A stretch of 64,000 bases of DNA, taken from contig JBMNPM010000004.1 in assembly GCA_050943595.1 (NCBI GenBank), positions 62,001 to 126,000 of the forward strand, in the 5' to 3' direction. This stretch comes from JAXGXJ01 sp050943595 (GTDB taxonomy: Bacteria > Actinomycetota > Thermoleophilia > RBG-16-64-13). Positions 26,199-34,060 of this stretch are shown piece after piece; the first letter of the stretch is position 1, and every line of letters begins with the position of its first letter. The notes beneath the pieces were generated by a model. The model was given only the letters and a program-made list of their open reading frames with translations, was not told the origin of the DNA and searched no databases. The translations under genes and the position numbers were made by a program.

Positions 26199-27614
26199 AT
26201 GCGTGTTCTCCTTTTGCAGCCGCGAGAGGAAAAGGGGGTTGGTCTCCAAAGCCTGTTGCGTGTTGAGCCATTGGGTCTGGAGATGATCGCTGGGGCTTTG
26301 AGCACGGCCCATGAAGTTGACCTCCTCGATCTGCGGGCGGATGATCGCGACTTGGATTCCGTGCTCAGTGATTTTCGTCCAGAGGTGGTCGGCATAAGTT
26401 CGTCGTTCACTATGGGGGCGCCGCAGGCGTTGAACATCGCTATGCATGTGAAGGCGCTCTGCCCAGAGACATTCATTGTCATGGGAGGACAACACCCGTC
26501 TCTGTTGCCCACGGACTTCCATCATGAGGCGGTCCATGCCATCGTTGTTGGAGAAGGTGAGGCGGCCTTCAGGGAGTTGATCGATGCCCTGGCGGTAGAC
26601 GGGGATCTTGCGACCATTCCCGGCCTCGTTCTCAACCGGCCCGACCGGCAGGAGTTCACTAAGGTCCGTCGGCCTCTGGCCGATCTCGATACACTGCCGT
26701 TTCCTCAGCGCTCTCTTACGCGGCACATCCGTGGGCACTACCATTTGTTTAGAAGATCGCCCATCGCGTCCATCGAGACGACACGCGGCTGTCCGCACCA
26801 GTGCAGCTTCTGTGCGGTGTGGCGCTTTTACCAAGGCAAGGTCCGTTTTAAGTCCCCTGAGCGCGTGGTACGCGAACTCGAGATGATAGAGGAGCGCGAC
26901 GTCTTCTTCACCGACGACAACTTCCTGGCCAACGCGAACCGTACGAAGGTCATCTTGGATTTGATCAGGCAGCGGGGCTTGGATAAACGCTACTTCGTCC
27001 AGGCGCGCAGTGATTCTATCGTGAAGCACCCGGATCTCGTGGCGGCCTGGCGGGACATCGGCCTCGATAACGTGTTCATCGGCTTTGAGAAGCCGGATCA
27101 GGATGGACTCGATTCACTGAACAAGCACAACTCAGCGGAGAACAACGAGGCCGCATTGGACATATTGCGGAAGTTGGGCATCGAACCGCTTACCTCCTTC
27201 ATCGTGGACCCGGAATACGATCACAGGAGCTTTGAGACGTTACGGGCCTATGTTCACAAGCTCCGGTTGAAGAGGCCGCTCTTCTCGGTTCTCACCCCGC
27301 TGCCGGGTACTGCCATGTTCGAGGAGGTCAGGGAGCATCTGAGTACTCACGATTACCGGTTGTTTGATCTTGTCCACGCGGTTGTGCCTACGCGTCTCGA
27401 CGTGGCCGACTTTTATCAAGAAATGGCTCGCCTCTATCGCGCGGCGTATCCGCGCTGGAAGCTTATGTTGGCCCACTTCTTCTTGACAATGGACCGCTTC
27501 GTGTCTGCGCGGGCTCGGGCATATTCCAAAGGCGGTATGATGAAGGACGTCTTTCGCCTCTGCCGGTCCGACGGCTACGGATCACGACATCTCGATAAGA
27601 TGGCCCAGTCTTAG
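26199..27614 (+). CDS. Cobalamin-binding radical SAM enzyme (class B, HpnR-like)
   Basis: A 471-residue protein. The N-terminal B12-binding Rossmann fold covers about residues 1-140 (RVLLLQPREEKG; VVGISSSFTMGAPQ; VMGGQHPSLLPTD). The radical SAM core starts with TTRGCPHQCSFC, giving the cluster cysteines 198, 202 and 205. The following WRFYQGKVRFKSPERVV resembles the hopanoid C-3 methylase HpnR and relatives. Such enzymes methylate unreactive carbons or rearrange lipids and natural products; the substrate here is unknown. The start ATG 26199 has GGAGG 7 bases upstream; ATG 26193 is too close to it. Expressed from the strong promoter at 25967. Confidence 0.88.
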   Translation: MRVLLLQPREEKGVGLQSLLRVEPLGLEMIAGALSTAHEVDLLDLRADDRDLDSVLSDFRPEVVGISSSFTMGAPQALNIAMHVKALCPETFIVMGGQHPSLLPTDFHHEAVHAIVVGEGEAAFRELIDALAVDGDLATIPGLVLNRPDRQEFTKVRRPLADLDTLPFPQRSLTRHIRGHYHLFRRSPIASIETTRGCPHQCSFCAVWRFYQGKVRFKSPERVVRELEMIEERDVFFTDDNFLANANRTKVILDLIRQRGLDKRYFVQARSDSIVKHPDLVAAWRDIGLDNVFIGFEKPDQDGLDSLNKHNSAENNEAALDILRKLGIEPLTSFIVDPEYDHRSFETLRAYVHKLRLKRPLFSVLTPLPGTAMFEEVREHLSTHDYRLFDLVHAVVPTRLDVADFYQEMARLYRAAYPRWKLMLAHFFLTMDRFVSARARAYSKGGMMKDVFRLCRSDGYGSRHLDKMAQS

Positions 27615-27755
27615 AAACGGCGCTCTCGCGTAAAGGCTATCTCTTAATAAAGAAGGAGCCGGTAGAGTGCCGTCCCGGGGCAGTCCTTATGGCCTGCTTC
27701 TAGGGAGGCAGACCCGTCGGACCCGTCTGGGTGGGGCCAAGTCGGGGGTCTTTTG

Positions 27756-28541
27756 ATGTCGACCGCGAGTGCATACGGCTTCTGGTTGGGCTCGTTCTTC
27801 AGCAGCGAGAAGCTACCCACCTTTGCCCTATTGGTGGGGATGGTGCTCACTTTTCTCGGCCTGCGTGTCAATACCCGGCTTATTCGCAGAGGGGTCTCGT
27901 GGTGGCCGGGGAACATCCGGCGAGGCGACATCCACGTGCACCACATGGTCATCGGCCTGCCGGCGATGTTCGTGGTGGGGGTGGTGGAATTTGCCGTTCG
28001 CCCTGGGTCTCCGTGGGTGGAGATACTCGCTCTTCTCTTTGGCGGTGCCGCCGCCACCGTGTTCGACGAATTCGCCTTAGTGCTTCACCTGAAGGATGTG
28101 TATTGGGAACAGGAGGGTCGCAAGTCTATTGTGGCCGTGTTCCTGGGCACGTCGTTCACGGCCTTCATGGCCGTGGGACTGATCCCTCTAGGCTACTCCG
28201 ATCCATTGTCGCAGGGGCGTATCCTCTCATGGGTAGGTATAGGCACTGTGCTTCTAGGTTTGGTTTTTGTGATAGTGGCCTTCCTCAAGGGGCGCTTCTG
28301 GTTGGGGTGGATAGGTCTATTCATCCCGGTTATCGCCTTCTGGGCCGCCATTCGTCTGGCGCGGCCCGGCTCCGCGTGGGCCCGCTGGCGTTACGTCACG
28401 AGACCGCAGAAGCTGGCCCGCGCTGAGCGGCGGGCCCACGCCTTCGAGCACCATTGGGGGAGGCGGCAGAGACGGCTCGTCGACCTGATTGCCGGAGCCC
28501 CGAATGAGAGAGGAGGTCACAAGAGGAGAACCCTATTGTGA
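27756..28541 (+). CDS. Actinobacterial-type integral membrane protein with HVHH and FDEFA motifs
   Basis: A 261-residue protein with about six membrane segments. The pattern WWPGNIRRGDIHVHHMVIG followed by TVFDEFALVLHLKDVYW and EGRKSI is typical of a conserved membrane family I know chiefly from Actinomycetota. His and acidic residues inside the membrane region suggest a metal site, but no function is established. The C-terminus is a basic cytoplasmic tail rich in Arg and His. The start is ATG 27756; a TTG lies immediately before it. The family is useful as a taxonomic hint. Confidence 0.8.
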   Translation: MSTASAYGFWLGSFFSSEKLPTFALLVGMVLTFLGLRVNTRLIRRGVSWWPGNIRRGDIHVHHMVIGLPAMFVVGVVEFAVRPGSPWVEILALLFGGAAATVFDEFALVLHLKDVYWEQEGRKSIVAVFLGTSFTAFMAVGLIPLGYSDPLSQGRILSWVGIGTVLLGLVFVIVAFLKGRFWLGWIGLFIPVIAFWAAIRLARPGSAWARWRYVTRPQKLARAERRAHAFEHHWGRRQRRLVDLIAGAPNERGGHKRRTLL

Positions 28542-28650
28542 TGCGCTCTGGTGATGCGCTCTGCCGGGCGGTGTCTCGCCATCCGTAGAGGAGCCGTCTC
28601 CATAGTGCGGGCCACCGCGTAGCGAGGACCCCCGTCTGAGGGCCCTCGTC

Positions 28651-29982
28651 TTATAGAAAGGTGACCAGCGTCACAATCGCCAGGATGGGTACGAGTACGA
28701 CCAATGCGTACCCCAAGTAGCCTAAGAACGAGGGCATCTTCAGGCCGGAATGTTCCGCGATGGCCTTGACGGTGAAGTTTGGTGCGTTTCCTATGTAGGT
28801 CAGAGCGCCCATCATTACCGCACCGCAGGAGACGGCGGCTAGGAGTTCGGCGGGCGAAGATCCCAGCCCTGAGATTATCTGAGATGAAGTAAGGTCGCCC
28901 AGCGTGGCTGCCCCAACCTGGCCCTGAGCGATGGAGGCGAAGGCCAGGTACGTGGGAGCATTGTCCAGAAAGGCCGACAAACCACCTGTGGCCCAGAAGT
29001 AGTGCCAGGGCCGGGTCAGTCCGATACTCTGCGCGTGTGTTTGGAGGAGGGCTAAGGCCGGGATCATGGTGGCGAAGATGCCGGCGAAGACGATGGCCAC
29101 CTCGTTGATGGGCCCCCAGGTGAAGCTGTTGGCTTTTCGTGGTCCTCGGGGGGCGATAGTGAGCGAGAGGACGACCAGGATGGCCATGATGACTTCGCGT
29201 ACGAAGGGGAAATGGATGCTCTCGCCCAGGCGCAGCCACAAATCGGATAGCAGGATGGTGACTATCACCAAGACGAGCAGCACGAGGTTCGTGCCTCCCT
29301 TGAGTCTCATGGGGACGTAGTCCGCCATGTCGTGGCGGCGGGCCTCCGATGGTTCCTTCCGGTAGTAGTAGAGTTCGAGTACCGCATAGACAGCCAGTGT
29401 CAGGCCTACGCCCAGAAGCCACTGCGGCCACAGACCGAGGGTCCAGGTGAAGGGTACACCGCGGAGGAAGCCCAAGAACAGTGGTGGATCGCCCAACGGG
29501 GTCAGCATGCCGCCGATGTTGCTCACCACAAAGATGAAGAAGATGGCCGTGTGCCGACCGTACTTGCGCTCGGAGTTGGCTCTGAGCACTGGGCGGATGA
29601 GCACCATGGAAGCCCCCATGGTGCCGATGAGATTGGCCAAGACCGCGCCTGTGGCCAGGAAGGCCATATTGGTACGTGGGGTGCCAAGGAGGTTGCCTGT
29701 GAGATAGATACCTCCGGAGATTACGTAGAGCGCGAAGAGAAGCACGATGAAGGCTATGTACTCCTCGGCCGTCGCGGCGGCCACTTCGAGGCCCTGGCGG
29801 CCGAAGCGGGTGATGATATAGACAACCGTGGGAAGGCCCAGGACCAGCGCTACCAGGGCCTTGTTCTGATTGCGGTGGTACCAGGAGCCTGCTACCAGAG
29901 GCAGGACGGCCACAGCCAGCAACATGCAGACGAAGGGGGCTAGGGTCCAGAGTTCGAGATGTGCACCCAGCTCGTTACTCAC
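28651..29982 (-). CDS. Na+/H+ antiporter NhaD-like (ArsB/CitM superfamily) membrane protein
   Basis: A 443-residue protein with about 11-12 hydrophobic segments. It has the ion-transporter superfamily motifs TNMAFLATGAVLANLIGTMG, SNIGGMLTPLGDPPLFLGF and GGLSAFLDNAPTYLAF, and ends with TYIGNAPNFTVKAIAE. The paired half-membrane loops GDPPL and DNAPTY match NhaD and related sodium:proton antiporters. Its GTG start overlaps the stop of the upstream GT2-HAD gene (GTGA), so the two are coupled. Confidence 0.87.
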   Translation of the reverse strand: MSNELGAHLELWTLAPFVCMLLAVAVLPLVAGSWYHRNQNKALVALVLGLPTVVYIITRFGRQGLEVAAATAEEYIAFIVLLFALYVISGGIYLTGNLLGTPRTNMAFLATGAVLANLIGTMGASMVLIRPVLRANSERKYGRHTAIFFIFVVSNIGGMLTPLGDPPLFLGFLRGVPFTWTLGLWPQWLLGVGLTLAVYAVLELYYYRKEPSEARRHDMADYVPMRLKGGTNLVLLVLVIVTILLSDLWLRLGESIHFPFVREVIMAILVVLSLTIAPRGPRKANSFTWGPINEVAIVFAGIFATMIPALALLQTHAQSIGLTRPWHYFWATGGLSAFLDNAPTYLAFASIAQGQVGAATLGDLTSSQIISGLGSSPAELLAAVSCGAVMMGALTYIGNAPNFTVKAIAEHSGLKMPSFLGYLGYALVVLVPILAIVTLVTFL

Positions 29983-31421
29983 TGTAGATCAGCAGGCGTC
30001 TCATGCTCAGGTGTGGACGAACGGGTGGGTGGTAGCAGGCCGAGGACGTCGAGTAGTGAACCGTTCAGCGTGTATGTGGCTGCGTTCTTTACAAGGTCCG
30101 ATTTGGGTCGGAACGCTACCGATATCCCCGCTTCCCTCAACATACAGATGTCATTGATACCGTCTCCTACCGCCAGGGTGGACTTCGGTAGGAGTCCTGC
30201 GGTCACCTGGAGTTGGCGGATCACGTTGGACTTACAGCAGTCGTGTTCGCTGCATCCGTTGGTATCGAGCATCAGTGGGGAGAGTGTCAGATCCCCGGTT
30301 GCCGTGTGATTTCGAAAATGCATCACGTGGGCCACGCTGAAGTCGGCGAAGACCCGGCGGCGAATGATCTCTGCGGCGACATGGAAGCTGCCGCTAATGA
30401 CACCCACTCGATATCCGGCTTTGCGCAGAGTGACGACGGTGTCCACAGCGCCCTCCATGAGTGGCATGGAGCGGGCCGTCTCTTCAAACACTTCCCAGAA
30501 GACTCCTTTGAACAGAGACGCTATGGCACGAGTTCGTTCGACTTCGCGCAGGAGCTTGCTGCCCAAGATCAGGGCAAGCTCGGACTGAGCCCCGATGCGC
30601 TCGGCCAATTCTATGATGAAGCGGCCGTCCAACAGGACTCCGTCCATGCCGAGAAGCGCGAACCGTCGATGCTCGTGGATGTGGCTTGCCGACGGGACTA
30701 GGCTTGCATTGGTCCTTTGTTCGCTTTCCCGTGCCCTGACTATCTGGTTGATGTTCAGACGTTCATGTCTCCAGGCACGGTCGAGGACGACCTGAGTGAC
30801 CTCCCTGGCTATCTCGCCCATGGCCTCAAGTGAGCGGTCTTCATATTCGACCCTGCCGACGTCGACCTCCACCACTCGGGCGTTTCTTGCGACCACAGCG
30901 TCGATGAGAAGGCCTACGTCGACCCCGTAATCGTCTTCCAGTGGGATGTTCTTAATGAATGAACGCCGGGCCGCGATCAAACCCGAGATAGGTTGGCCGA
31001 ATCCGGCTATCTCCGGGAAAAAGGTACCGAGAAGGGGGCGGGCGGTGAGAACAGTCACCCGCCCTGGGTCATAAATGAACGTGGCCTTGACCAGGTCGGC
31101 CCCGCCGTTGACGAGTGGACTGATCATCTCCTCGACCAGATTGTGGCCGGTCTCGAGGATGTCGCCGTCGAGAAAGAGGATCATGTCTCCTGTGGCGACC
31201 TCTAGCCCATCGGTCATGGCAACGCCCTTACCCAGCAGGGAACTCATTGTGACTCTAGCTCCGGCCCGCACGGCCATCTCGTACGTGCCGTCGACGGAGC
31301 CACCATCGATCACGAGCACTTCAACTACTCGAGGGTCGCGCCGGACGAGACTCACCAGGCGCTCGATGGTGTTGGCCGCGTTGAGGACCGGGATGATCAC
31401 GGAAATCGTTTCTGTCGTCAT
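29979..31421 (-). CDS. Family 2 glycosyltransferase fused to a HAD (SerB-like) domain lacking the nucleophile
   Basis: 480 residues. Residues 1 to about 215 are a GT-A glycosyltransferase (SVIIPVLNAANTIERLV, VLVIDGGSVDGTYE, metal motif FLDGDIL), like glucosyl-3-phosphoglycerate synthases. Residues about 250-460 are a HAD phosphatase of the SerB type: motif II VISGSFHVAAE, Lys in CCKSNVIRQL, motif IV AVGDGINDICML. Motif I, however, reads LLGMDGVLLDG: Gly258 sits where the nucleophilic Asp should be (GGC instead of GAC). The phosphatase half may be inactive or regulatory. A synthase-phosphatase fusion for a compatible solute such as glucosylglycerate would be logical, but this is inference. Confidence 0.85.
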   Translation of the reverse strand: MTTETISVIIPVLNAANTIERLVSLVRRDPRVVEVLVIDGGSVDGTYEMAVRAGARVTMSSLLGKGVAMTDGLEVATGDMILFLDGDILETGHNLVEEMISPLVNGGADLVKATFIYDPGRVTVLTARPLLGTFFPEIAGFGQPISGLIAARRSFIKNIPLEDDYGVDVGLLIDAVVARNARVVEVDVGRVEYEDRSLEAMGEIAREVTQVVLDRAWRHERLNINQIVRARESEQRTNASLVPSASHIHEHRRFALLGMDGVLLDGRFIIELAERIGAQSELALILGSKLLREVERTRAIASLFKGVFWEVFEETARSMPLMEGAVDTVVTLRKAGYRVGVISGSFHVAAEIIRRRVFADFSVAHVMHFRNHTATGDLTLSPLMLDTNGCSEHDCCKSNVIRQLQVTAGLLPKSTLAVGDGINDICMLREAGISVAFRPKSDLVKNAATYTLNGSLLDVLGLLPPTRSSTPEHETPADLQ

Positions 31422-31608
31422 TGCGTTGCCTGTTCTGTGGCGGGGCGGTTGCCCGTCGTATCTGTTGTCGTGACGGCCGGGCGCGATACGGTTGCCCTTG
31501 GCGTCGTCATCATTATAGTGAAAGTAGTGAAAGTAGTGAAAGTTGGTTACAAGTCACTAACGTACATCGACGTACGCCGTGCACGAGCCGTGGATCTTGC
31601 GCGGGCCG

Positions 31609-32868
31609 CTATCCGGCGCGGCGCGTCGCCCTCCAGAGGTTGCCGGCAGTGAAGCTCTGTCCGCGCATGAGTATGGCGGCTCGGAAGACGCGGATGGAGA
31701 CCCAAAGTACGATGGCCGCCAGTATGGCTACGCCTATCAGATCGACGATGATCATCCACGCGGCCATCTGTCCGTCCCCGCTCAGTCGGACCAGTATGCC
31801 GCTCGAGGCCGTGAAGGGGAAGTAGGACAGGAATTTACCCAGCAGGCCGTCCGGTTGCCACATGATGAAGCCCGAGAACCACAGGGGCACGAACTCGATT
31901 ATGGAGAGCCAGCTTCCGAGACCCGTGGCCGCGCGGCTGGACGGTGCGATGGCACCCACGAGTATGGCCAGGGTGGCGATCAGGAAGTAGCCGGTGATGA
32001 AGCATCCTACGATGGTCAGCCAGAGTCCGGCGGACACTGTGAATTCACCTACGCCGGGAATGCCGCGGAACATCACCGGGACGGTGAGGGCGGCGGCGAT
32101 GATCCATATCGCCGCCTGCGTCAGCCCGACCGTGACCAGTGCGAGAAGCTTGCCTGCCATAAAGGATGAGGGGGATACTGAGGTGATGACCACCTCGATC
32201 AGGCGGCTCTCCTTTTCTTCGGAGACGCTCTGGACCATGTTGCCTGCCCCCACAGCCAGCCCTACTCCCAGGAGGGCGGCGAAGAGCAGTGGGACGAGCA
32301 GTCCGCCCAGCTCCTGTGCGGTGGGAGGCAGCCCAGAAACATTCCCGTCTTCATCCATGCGGTAATTCTGGAAGTCGGCCGGAGCCAGTGTACGCGCCGT
32401 GATCTTTGGGTCGACCCCCTCGGCAACCAACAATTCCTCAGTTAGGAGATATGTGAAGGCAGCTTCGCCGGCCGGGTTGGAAGGGAACCTCCCCGCGAAC
32501 TCGCCATATTGATTGATCTTGCTTGTTTTTAGGTAGTCGGCCGGTATCACATACAGCCAGTCGATCTCTCCGTGGGAGAGCGCCTCTAGGCCTTGTGCCT
32601 GGTCTGCGAACTGGTGCGGACCACCGTCGGCTGCGAGGCCTGCGAATCGTGAAGTCTGATCGACAAAACCTATACGGCTTACGGTCTCAGAGTTGTCTGT
32701 GGGGGACTCGGGGGTTTTATCCCCTCCTGACAGTGCTGGAACCGCCACCATGGCGATGATCAGTAGGACGACTACTACGGCGGTTGAGATGAGGTACCAG
32801 CGGCTGCGTAGATAGCCGCGCAGCTCCTCGGAGAATATGACCCAGGTGTCACGAGTCCTGCCGGGCAC
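31609..32868 (-). CDS. ABC-2 type transporter permease (NatB-like)
   Basis: A 419-residue permease. One N-terminal membrane helix (WYLISTAVVVVLLIIAMVAV) is followed by a large external domain of about 150 residues and then five to six C-terminal helices (LLVPLLFAALLGVGLAVGAG to WMIIVDLIGVAILAAIVLW). SEEKESRLIEVVITSVSP is the conserved ABC-2/NatB loop. The start is GTG 32868 with GAGGAGG five bases upstream; it overlaps the end of the ATPase gene by 20 bases. It forms an exporter with the ATPase at 32849-33760; sodium or drug efflux are known roles for such pairs. Confidence 0.9.
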   Translation of the reverse strand: MPGRTRDTWVIFSEELRGYLRSRWYLISTAVVVVLLIIAMVAVPALSGGDKTPESPTDNSETVSRIGFVDQTSRFAGLAADGGPHQFADQAQGLEALSHGEIDWLYVIPADYLKTSKINQYGEFAGRFPSNPAGEAAFTYLLTEELLVAEGVDPKITARTLAPADFQNYRMDEDGNVSGLPPTAQELGGLLVPLLFAALLGVGLAVGAGNMVQSVSEEKESRLIEVVITSVSPSSFMAGKLLALVTVGLTQAAIWIIAAALTVPVMFRGIPGVGEFTVSAGLWLTIVGCFITGYFLIATLAILVGAIAPSSRAATGLGSWLSIIEFVPLWFSGFIMWQPDGLLGKFLSYFPFTASSGILVRLSGDGQMAAWMIIVDLIGVAILAAIVLWVSIRVFRAAILMRGQSFTAGNLWRATRRAG

Positions 32869-33760
32869 GAGACACCTCCTCGATGAATATGTCGGTAAGA
32901 GACGGCAGTACGCGTTCGAATTTATCCACGCTGATGCCGGCCGCGGCATAGGAGCAGAAGATATGCTCAGGTGTCAGCCGGTCGTCGATGTCGTAGTCGA
33001 CGACTCCGCCAGGAAGCCGTTTCATGCGACGGTCTCGTAGCTCGGCGGGAATGTCCGGGGCCTGTACCTGCACGGACTTGACGCCGCGTTCGCGGCGGAT
33101 CCCAGCGACATCGCCCATGAGGAGCACCTTCCCATCTGAGATGAGGACGATGCGCTCACACATCTCCTCAACATCGGCCATGATGTGTGTGCTGAACATG
33201 ATGGTCGTTCCGGCCTGTTGATGTTCGGTGAGGATATGCTTCATGAGTTGGACATTGAGCGGGTCGAGGCCGGCGAACGGCTCGTCGAGGATCAACAGCT
33301 GCGGCCGGTGAACTATGGCCACCACGAATTGGATCATCTGCCTCATGCCCTGGGAGAGCGCCTCGACCTTTTTGAGCCGGTGCTCGTACAGACCCACCCT
33401 GTTCAGCAGCTCACCGGCGTGGGTTTCTGCTTCAGTGCGCGTGAGTCCCTTGAGGCGGGCGAGGTAACGGACGGCGTCGATGACTCGGGTTTTCGGAGGG
33501 AGGCCTGCCTGCTCAGGGAGATAGCCGACCGATCTGAGGACCGAGGGCGTAGGGCAGGAACCCAACACGGACACGGTACCGGTATCCGGCCGTAGGATGT
33601 CTAAGGCCATACGGATGGTAGTCGTCTTACCCGAACCGTTGGGCCCGAGAAATCCGAAGATCTCACCTCGTCTGACACCGAAAGACACGTTGTTCACCAC
33701 GGTGCGTTGACCAAACGTCTTGGTGAGGGCCTCTACTTCAAGAGCGAATGGAGCAATCAT
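32849..33760 (-). CDS. ABC transporter ATP-binding protein (NatA-like)
   Basis: A 303-residue ATPase: Walker A GPNGSGKTTT, Q-loop near SVGYLPEQAG, signature LSQGMRQ, Walker B LLILDEPFAGLDP and switch His in MFSTHIMADVEE. The C-terminal 80 residues form the extra domain common in NatA and BcrA-type ATPases. First gene of the pair with the permease. No ribosome binding site is visible before ATG 33760. A 14-base palindrome lies 8-21 bases upstream of the start and could be an operator. Confidence 0.93.
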   Translation of the reverse strand: MIAPFALEVEALTKTFGQRTVVNNVSFGVRRGEIFGFLGPNGSGKTTTIRMALDILRPDTGTVSVLGSCPTPSVLRSVGYLPEQAGLPPKTRVIDAVRYLARLKGLTRTEAETHAGELLNRVGLYEHRLKKVEALSQGMRQMIQFVVAIVHRPQLLILDEPFAGLDPLNVQLMKHILTEHQQAGTTIMFSTHIMADVEEMCERIVLISDGKVLLMGDVAGIRRERGVKSVQVQAPDIPAELRDRRMKRLPGGVVDYDIDDRLTPEHIFCSYAAAGISVDKFERVLPSLTDIFIEEVSRARQDS

Positions 33761-34060
33761 GGTATATGCAGACTAGTCTGCTCCAGGTCCGAGCGCAAGT
33801 TGGGGGTGGGGGGCTCGGTTACAGTTTTGCAAAAACAATGTATCAATTCTGTAAAGAGTAGGGCTTGTGCGCCGTGTTCACCCCAGGTGCTCCATGGGGC
33901 AGGTGTTACGCTACGGCCGCGGCCACGCCTGCGGGTTGCCCCGGACTCATCCCGGGCTCACCCCGGATTGTCATTGGGGCGGTCTGTCATGGAGACCGCT
34001 ACCTCAGGTGGTCCGTGCGACCTATGATGCCATGTATGACAAGACGTACTGGAGGAGCTT
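33761..34060. other. Divergent control region between the ABC operon and ppk1
   Basis: 300 bases containing the palindrome at 33768-33781 and an AT-rich stretch at about 33816-33860 (AGTTTTGCAAAAACAATG) that contrasts with the GC-rich surroundings and could carry a promoter. A GC-rich segment near 33880-33990 has several short inverted CCCGG/CCGGG elements. No gene is supported. Confidence 0.45.
33768..33781. promoter_or_regulatory. 14-bp perfect palindrome, candidate operator
   Basis: GCAGACTAGTCTGC reads the same on both strands and lies immediately upstream of the ABC ATPase start. Its size and place suit a dimeric repressor site. The regulator is unknown. Confidence 0.5.

Noticed and set aside
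26026..26286. 86-codon plus-strand frame in the radical SAM leader
   Set aside because: Looks mildly protein-like, but it overlaps the radical SAM gene by 88 bases in another frame and has a weak ribosome binding site and no known family.
28517..29431. 304-codon minus-strand frame
   Set aside because: Out-of-frame shadow of the NhaD-like antiporter gene.
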